Source of the DNA: Acidobacteriota bacterium
GTDB lineage: Bacteria > Acidobacteriota > Blastocatellia > Chloracidobacteriales > Chloracidobacteriaceae
Assembly: GCA_016208495.1 (NCBI GenBank)
Contig: JACQXX010000057.1
Span: forward strand, 1-57,065
Direction of reading: 5' to 3'
Length of the DNA: 57,065 nt
Each line of letters starts with the position of its first letter. Position 1 is the stretch's first letter. The position numbers and the translations under genes were made by a program. Positions 52,700 to 57,065 of this stretch are shown here, piece after piece. Below the pieces are notes generated by a model. The model saw only the letters and a program-made list of their open reading frames with translations, did no database searches and was not told where the DNA came from.

Positions 52700-54550
52700 A
52701 TGTCTCGCCCCAAAATCCATCCAGAACTGGTGGCTACGATTACATCCGCTGTCCCAAAACGATTGATTTCCAAACTTGACGCGCAACCGACCATTGCCGA
52801 AAAGTGGGCCTGGAAACGGTCGGAACTTGACCAAAAGAGTGATAAATGGGTGGTCAACGTTGAGAGTGGTGAAATCGTTACATTGCAAACGGCTGATGGT
52901 GTGGTACGGATGGCTGAACATATCCAGTGCAGTTGTCTGTTGTCGCCGAAATGTTTTCATATTTTGGCAGCCGTCAGTGTGTTGGAACCCGACAGCCAGA
53001 CCGAACCTGAACCAGCTTCCGTGACCATGGAAGCCAAAGCTGAACTTTCCTTTTTATCATCTGAACAGGTATGTGCCGCGCAGACACTCTGGAAAGCTGC
53101 CTCGCAGGTGCTCATGGTTGGCGGAAATGGTGCTGGGGCGGTTCTACAGGCTGAACTTCTTCGCGCCGTGCATACCTGCCGGAGTCTGGGACTGCACCGT
53201 ATGGCGGCATCTGGGATTCGGGTCGTGCAAGGGATTCGAAATCTTCGATCAGACCGGCCAGAATTTAACCTTTCCGGTTTGGGCAAAGACATTTACGAGC
53301 TATTAAAAGTCACGTGGGAACTCGGCGGACGGTCCGAAACCTCAGATTCAAGAGTCGCCACGCCAGAGCAAATTGGAACTGCTCGTCGGGCCTATGAAGA
53401 AGCTGGGAACCTCAAACTGGCAGGTATTTGGACTGAACCAATCCTGACACGAACCGGGTATGCAGGCGTGGTGACATACCTGGTTGATCGGAGCCAAAAA
53501 ATATACAGCCTGGCCTCGATATTGCTGGGAGACGAAACATCATCCCCGCAAGCCTATGGTGCTTCGGCTGGGTTGGGTGACCTGGCGGTCCCGCATCGGG
53601 ATTTAAGTCGGGTGGGAGTCTTTGTTGAAGGAGCAACTGTTTCTCCTGAAGGACGATTGGGAACTGGTTCTGCTACTCGGGGTGTGAAAGCCGGCCCACT
53701 TTCCTGGGGTGACCCAACCGTGCGGGCGCTGTGGGATGTCCCGTTACGCCTTCAGCTTGAACGGGCATTCCAGACCGTTTCAACTTCCAGGGACACGGCT
53801 TTTGTCGGAAGTGACGTGCTCTTTTTCAAAGGAACCCTGGTCGGTGCTGATAAAGATGCCTTGTTTATTTCTGTCCTGGAAGCCGCTGACCAGCCGTCTC
53901 TGATGGTTCGTGGCGTACTGGCTTCTGACCACTCAGCCCTTGTTTTTCGAGACAATCTGAAACTCCTGGCTCAAAGTATCGGAGTCACTGCCTGTTTTAT
54001 TGGTCGGTTCATTCCGGAACAACCTAAAACCGTGGCTTTACTTGCGGTTGGAGTACAAGAACCCCAACCGGCAGCCGCTGGAGCTGGTGTTGATGTTGAA
54101 ACTGAACCACGACTCCGATTTCCTTCGGCCTGGATGGCCCACTGTAACCTTGGCCTGGATCGGCTGCAGGGAAGTTACTTACCACCTCCAGTGAGTGCCT
54201 CATCCCTGTTGACTGATCTTTTCGATCAGGCTTTTCAAGTCAAGGATGAAAATCCCCTGCTTCAACTCCAGCGACGCCTGGAACGCATGGTGTTGGGTGG
54301 CAAGGCGACGCTGACCCCCGAGATGCTTTCCACCATTGACCGCGAAACTGCCTTGCTTGAGCGGCGGCTCCTCCCAACGGCATCTATCTTGCTCAGGAAC
54401 CTGGCAAATACTGTATGCTCAACCGAACGCACCTTATCAGGTGGGCACCGAACAGTCTCCCCGACTGCGCTTGCCGAAGCCTGGGTATCGGCCATGACTT
54501 ACACCCAATCCGCATTGAATGCCTGGTATCGGGGACTCTGGGAACGGTGA
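52700..54550 (+). CDS. SWIM zinc-finger protein of unknown function
   Basis: The 616-residue protein has a SWIM motif near residue 76 (CSCLLSPKCFH, that is C-x-C-x5-C-x-H), a zinc fold that binds DNA or proteins. Before it is a WAWKRSELDQKSDKWVVNVESG segment. The remaining 500 residues show mixed alpha and beta character with no known catalytic motif, and end in a helical region. Bacterial SWIM proteins often occur beside MoxR ATPase and VWA genes, but neither is here. AAGGAG lies 6 nt before the ATG. The gene stands alone between a terminator and a sigma-54-like promoter. It is cytoplasmic, as no signal peptide is seen. Confidence 0.8.
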   Translation: MSRPKIHPELVATITSAVPKRLISKLDAQPTIAEKWAWKRSELDQKSDKWVVNVESGEIVTLQTADGVVRMAEHIQCSCLLSPKCFHILAAVSVLEPDSQTEPEPASVTMEAKAELSFLSSEQVCAAQTLWKAASQVLMVGGNGAGAVLQAELLRAVHTCRSLGLHRMAASGIRVVQGIRNLRSDRPEFNLSGLGKDIYELLKVTWELGGRSETSDSRVATPEQIGTARRAYEEAGNLKLAGIWTEPILTRTGYAGVVTYLVDRSQKIYSLASILLGDETSSPQAYGASAGLGDLAVPHRDLSRVGVFVEGATVSPEGRLGTGSATRGVKAGPLSWGDPTVRALWDVPLRLQLERAFQTVSTSRDTAFVGSDVLFFKGTLVGADKDALFISVLEAADQPSLMVRGVLASDHSALVFRDNLKLLAQSIGVTACFIGRFIPEQPKTVALLAVGVQEPQPAAAGAGVDVETEPRLRFPSAWMAHCNLGLDRLQGSYLPPPVSASSLLTDLFDQAFQVKDENPLLQLQRRLERMVLGGKATLTPEMLSTIDRETALLERRLLPTASILLRNLANTVCSTERTLSGGHRTVSPTALAEAWVSAMTYTQSALNAWYRGLWER

Positions 54551-54890
54551 AAAAGCGACTGACGGCCGTGTTCAGTTGGTGAACACTGTGTAGCAACTAT
54601 CCATAGAGTGTGATGATCCCCGGCTCTGGAAACAGGGGTGGCCCAGTTTTTATTCAAATCAACCGGAATCGCCCTTATGGTCCAAATTATTGAAAAAAAA
54701 GATGTTTCCTGCGGTTATGTGCAAAGAGTGGATTGTTATTTGAAATGAGAGCCCGGTCACACCATCGTCCATCAACAACTGGCATAAAATTTGCACAGGT
54801 TAGACGATAATCATATTCTGCTTTTCAAATTCAGTTGGGCCAAGTATGCTTACGCGGCTTAACAGCTTTCATCATACTCACGGAGAATCT
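54551..54890. other. Regulatory gap of 340 bases before the secreted protein/TssK pair
   Basis: The stretch has no gene. It holds the sigma-54-like promoter at 54780-54795 and a ribosome site GGAGA at 54882-54886. Enhancer sites for a sigma-54 activator would be expected 80-200 bases upstream. I do not see a clear inverted repeat there. Confidence 0.6.
54780..54795 (+). promoter_or_regulatory. Sigma-54 (-24/-12) promoter
   Basis: TGGCATAAAATTTGCA matches the sigma-54 consensus TGGCAC-N5-TTGCA, with the invariant GG and GC dinucleotides at the required 11-bp distance (G 54782, G 54793). Transcription would start near 54806, about 85 bases before ATG 54891. It lies in an intergenic region and points at the secreted-protein/tssK pair. 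Confidence 0.7.
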
Positions 54891-55244
54891 ATGTACAACA
54901 CACTGCGGAACCTGAAGGAAGTCAGCTTTGGAAAACTTCTCACAGGCATCGTATGTTTGGTCGCTATGTTCTGGTTGATGGGAAGCGTTCCTGCTCTTGC
55001 TCAATCAGGACGCAAACCTGAGGCTCAATCGCCTCAAACCAAAAACAAACCCGCACCACCTCAGGATGCCAATCTTCCAGACGCTGAAGAAGAAATATTT
55101 CTGGATGGTGGATTGAGCACAGCGGAAGTCTTTGCCCCAAGTTTTATTAGCAAACGGTCAGCCCCACTTACCATCGGAAAACCAAAGAACACGAAACCAC
55201 AATCAAAGGTCCTCATTATTCCAAACGGCCCGGTTCAAAATTAA
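54891..55244 (+). CDS. Small secreted protein of unknown family
   Basis: The 117-residue product has a signal peptide (FGKLLTGIVCLVAMFWLMGSV, cleavage after ALAQS). A Lys/Pro/Gln-rich linker (KPEAQSPQTKNKPAPPQ) is followed by a short acidic and then basic tail (PDAEEEIFLDGG, ISKRSAPLTIGKPKNTK). No domain is recognised. GGAGA 4 nt upstream decides ATG 54891; the frame extends to ATG 54846. It lies directly behind a sigma-54-like promoter and before tssK, so the two may act in the same envelope system. Confidence 0.65.
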   Translation: MYNTLRNLKEVSFGKLLTGIVCLVAMFWLMGSVPALAQSGRKPEAQSPQTKNKPAPPQDANLPDAEEEIFLDGGLSTAEVFAPSFISKRSAPLTIGKPKNTKPQSKVLIIPNGPVQN

Positions 55245-55381
55245 TTGCTCTTATTCGTTGAGGATCCTTGAACGGGAGAAAAACCAGAAGGTTTTTCTCC
55301 CGTTTTGTCTTTCCGGCATTCGATTTGCACTGATCACAGTGAAATTAAATAAAAATTTACTTGTGAAGAGGTTCAATTCCG

Positions 55382-56734
55382 ATGGGATATACACGAAAAC
55401 TTGTTTGGTCCGAAGGCATGCGGATTACTCCCCACCATTTCCAACAGTGGGATCACTATGTTGATGACCAGATTACGGCACGGGTTCAATCACTGACTCA
55501 CTATGGGTGGGGAATTGGCGACCTGAGGATCAACCGGGAAGCAATTGCCAATGGACAAATTGTGATTGAACGGTTAACGGGGCTGCTGCCTGATGGGATG
55601 TGGATTCAACTGCCTGAAAGCGAGCCTTGTCCGCCGGTTCGGAATTTTAAAGATGTGTTTCCTCCAACTGAGGACCACCTGGATGTGTATCTGGCCATTC
55701 CACACCGTCAGCCAGGAACCAGAAACTTTCAATTGAATGGTCAGCTTTCAAGCCAGCCAGTTCGGTTCCGACAAGTGGTGGGAACCGTGGTGGATGAAAC
55801 CCGAGGCGAAGGCGAAATCCAGCTTGGGCAGGCGCTTGGGAATTATCAAATTCTGGTCGGACCTGAAATCCGGGAGGGGTTTTCGGCCTTGAAAATTGGC
55901 GTGATTACCCGAAGTGCAACGGGTCAATTTATTTTGGACGAACAGTTTATTCCGCCGCTCATTGACAGTCAGAGTTCTGACTGGCTGAGAACCGAGTTTC
56001 GCAAAATCATTGAAATCCTGATTACCAAAAGTTCCAGTCTGGGCGATCAACGCCGGCAGGGCGCCAACTCACTGGTTGACTTTACTGCTTTGGAAGCAAG
56101 TGCTTTCTGGCTCCTGCACACAATCAACGGTGCCATTCCCAAGCTCAAACACCTCTATGTCACCCGTGCTGTCCACCCAGAGCGGCTTTACACCGAACTG
56201 GCAGGAGTGATTGGCCAGCTTATGACTTTTGCACCACTCCGTCATCCCAAGGACATTGTGGCCTATGACCACACTGATTTGCGACAGACCTTTAGCCGGT
56301 TGTTTGCCGATTTACGAGATCTGCTTGAAATTGTCATTTCGACGCGATGTGTTGCCATCCCGCTGACAAATGTCCGGGAATCTGTCTATGTTGGTCGGGT
56401 TGAGGACGAACGATTGCTGCAGGAAGCCAGCTTCTTCCTGGCAATTCGGTCACAAATGCCGGAACGCGAAGCAATTGTCAAAGCTCCACGCATGATTAAG
56501 GTTGCGGCTTCTGATCACATTGACCGGGTAATCGGAGTGGCCATGCCTGGTGTCCCGCTCAACTACGCCGCGGCCCCACCGGGCCCGATTCCTACCCGTC
56601 CGGGATTTGTGTATTTTGGATTGGAAACAGTTGGTCGGTTTTGGGATGTGATTCGTGGTTCAAAATCAATTGGTATTTATGTGCCGAATGAATTTCCAGA
56701 GGTAAAACTGGAACTCTATGCTGTAAAACCTTGA
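55382..56734 (+). CDS. tssK: Type VI secretion baseplate subunit TssK
   Basis: The 450-residue protein opens with the TssK signature: KLVWSEGMRITPHHFQQWDHYVDDQI, then LLPDGMWIQLPE. The family length is normal. TssK is a trimer that links the T6SS baseplate to the membrane complex. The C-terminal receptor-binding part (QEASFFLAIRSQMPEREAIVKAPRMIKVAASDHI) is present. GAAGAGG lies 10 nt before the ATG. No other tss gene is in the window. It is preceded by a small secreted protein behind a sigma-54-like promoter and followed by a terminator, so it is outside a compact tss cluster, at least on this side. The remaining T6SS genes could lie beyond 57065. Confidence 0.93.
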   Translation: MGYTRKLVWSEGMRITPHHFQQWDHYVDDQITARVQSLTHYGWGIGDLRINREAIANGQIVIERLTGLLPDGMWIQLPESEPCPPVRNFKDVFPPTEDHLDVYLAIPHRQPGTRNFQLNGQLSSQPVRFRQVVGTVVDETRGEGEIQLGQALGNYQILVGPEIREGFSALKIGVITRSATGQFILDEQFIPPLIDSQSSDWLRTEFRKIIEILITKSSSLGDQRRQGANSLVDFTALEASAFWLLHTINGAIPKLKHLYVTRAVHPERLYTELAGVIGQLMTFAPLRHPKDIVAYDHTDLRQTFSRLFADLRDLLEIVISTRCVAIPLTNVRESVYVGRVEDERLLQEASFFLAIRSQMPEREAIVKAPRMIKVAASDHIDRVIGVAMPGVPLNYAAAPPGPIPTRPGFVYFGLETVGRFWDVIRGSKSIGIYVPNEFPEVKLELYAVKP

Positions 56735-57065
56735 GCCAGAGAAGGTTTACCTAAACCTGAGGATTTCTGAAACAAAGACAGAGAAAGTCTCAGACCACCG
56801 TTGAGGTTCTGGGCTTTCTCTGTCTTTTTGGGTTCCCAGTGGAAAAAACAAATCTCTCTGAAAAAGTTCAGAGTTCAAGCTTTAGCTTGCGCATACCAGG
56901 TTGCAGTCAGTGGTCAGTAGTTCGTCAGCAATTCCCGGTGAGTCTGTAAATGAAGAAAAGAAAGGAAAAAGGAAAAAGAGTTTCCGCGCTGAGAAGAGAA
57001 AAGAGAAAAGAGGGAGGAAGGGGAAAAAAGAGCAAGCGGGAAAGTAGGGGTGAGGAGGGCCGAAA
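56735..57065. other. Gene-free right edge with purine-rich tract
   Basis: After the terminator there is no gene. Positions 56905-56930 contain CAGTCAGTGGTCAGTAGT-like short repeats. From about 56948 to 57063 the sequence is almost all purines (GAAAAGAAAGG and AAAAGAG units), interrupted by a short GTTTCCGCGCT stretch. The tract may run on past the window. Confidence 0.7.
56774..56829 (+). terminator. Rho-independent terminator after tssK
   Basis: A perfect 14-bp stem (AAAGACAGAGAAAG at 56774-56787 with its reverse complement at 56814-56827) encloses a 26-nt loop, which can itself pair (CAGACC/GGTTCTG). The stem ends in TTTTT (56825-56829). It lies 40 bases after the tssK stop. Confidence 0.85.

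Noticed and set aside
55365-55381. A GGTTCAATTCC string resembling a tRNA T-loop
   Set aside because: No acceptor or anticodon stem can be formed around it. It is the ribosome-site region of tssK.

Overview
This window is about 57 kb of a bacterial chromosome with roughly balanced base composition. No rRNA, tRNA or CRISPR array is visible. The gene content suggests an Acidobacteriota genome, most likely of the Blastocatellia type. The reasons are three large Ser/Thr kinases with unusual fusions, long secreted FN3/IPT/PKD proteins, a fused MFS/spermidine-synthase-like protein, a hopanoid-type epimerase, an octaheme cytochrome, an orphan TssK and many palindromic or short-tandem intergenic repeats. 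This placement is inferred from gene content, not from a marker gene.

Layout. 1-7730: the tail of an unknown gene, a repeat-rich gap with two perfect hairpins, an octaheme cytochrome c, an alpha/beta hydrolase fused to a thiamine-diphosphate enzyme, and an MFS/spermidine-synthase-like protein. 7727-13199: a double-SH3 protein and an HpnA-like epimerase (minus strand), then a Ca2+/H+ antiporter, a BsuPI-type secreted protein and an M48 protease (plus strand). 13200-16157: repeats, a broken PKD/FN3 gene and an IS607-type element whose TnpB has lost part of its nuclease domain. 16158-22722 (minus): a YheT-type hydrolase, a kinase with membrane segments and ankyrin repeats, protoporphyrinogen oxidase and ferrochelatase. 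23084-30455 (plus): a TPR protein, an M14 carboxypeptidase and two large secreted proteins; the first ends in a cohesin-like domain and the second in a dockerin. 30457-31057: a four-helix-bundle (S23-type) gene enclosed by inverted arrays of an 8-nt repeat. 31060-36074 (minus): a three-gene operon of a secreted protein of unknown family, a kinase-PEGA-SUMF1 protein and a DUF4384 protein. 36268-49873 (plus): a tyrosine recombinase, a kinase-TolB-N-TPR protein, a YtcJ-type amidohydrolase, a YdeP/FdhF-type molybdoenzyme, a beta-helix protein and a SulP transporter. 50088-56734 (plus): RarA, an anti-sigma-like membrane protein, a SWIM-finger protein, and a sigma-54-promoted pair of a small secreted protein and TssK, closed by a terminator.

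Themes. Heme appears twice, as late heme synthesis (hemH, hemY) and as a large c-type cytochrome. Signalling is strong, with three kinases carrying different sensory or output modules. The strongest candidate for something undescribed is a recurrent architecture: arrays of 7-9 nt repeats placed as inverted pairs around a short spacer. One pair carries an S23 gene (30457-31057) and two appear empty (13338-13460, 40292-40560). A related unpaired array lies at 8134-8242. The cohesin-like/dockerin neighbours and the hydrolase-ThDP fusion are the next most interesting.
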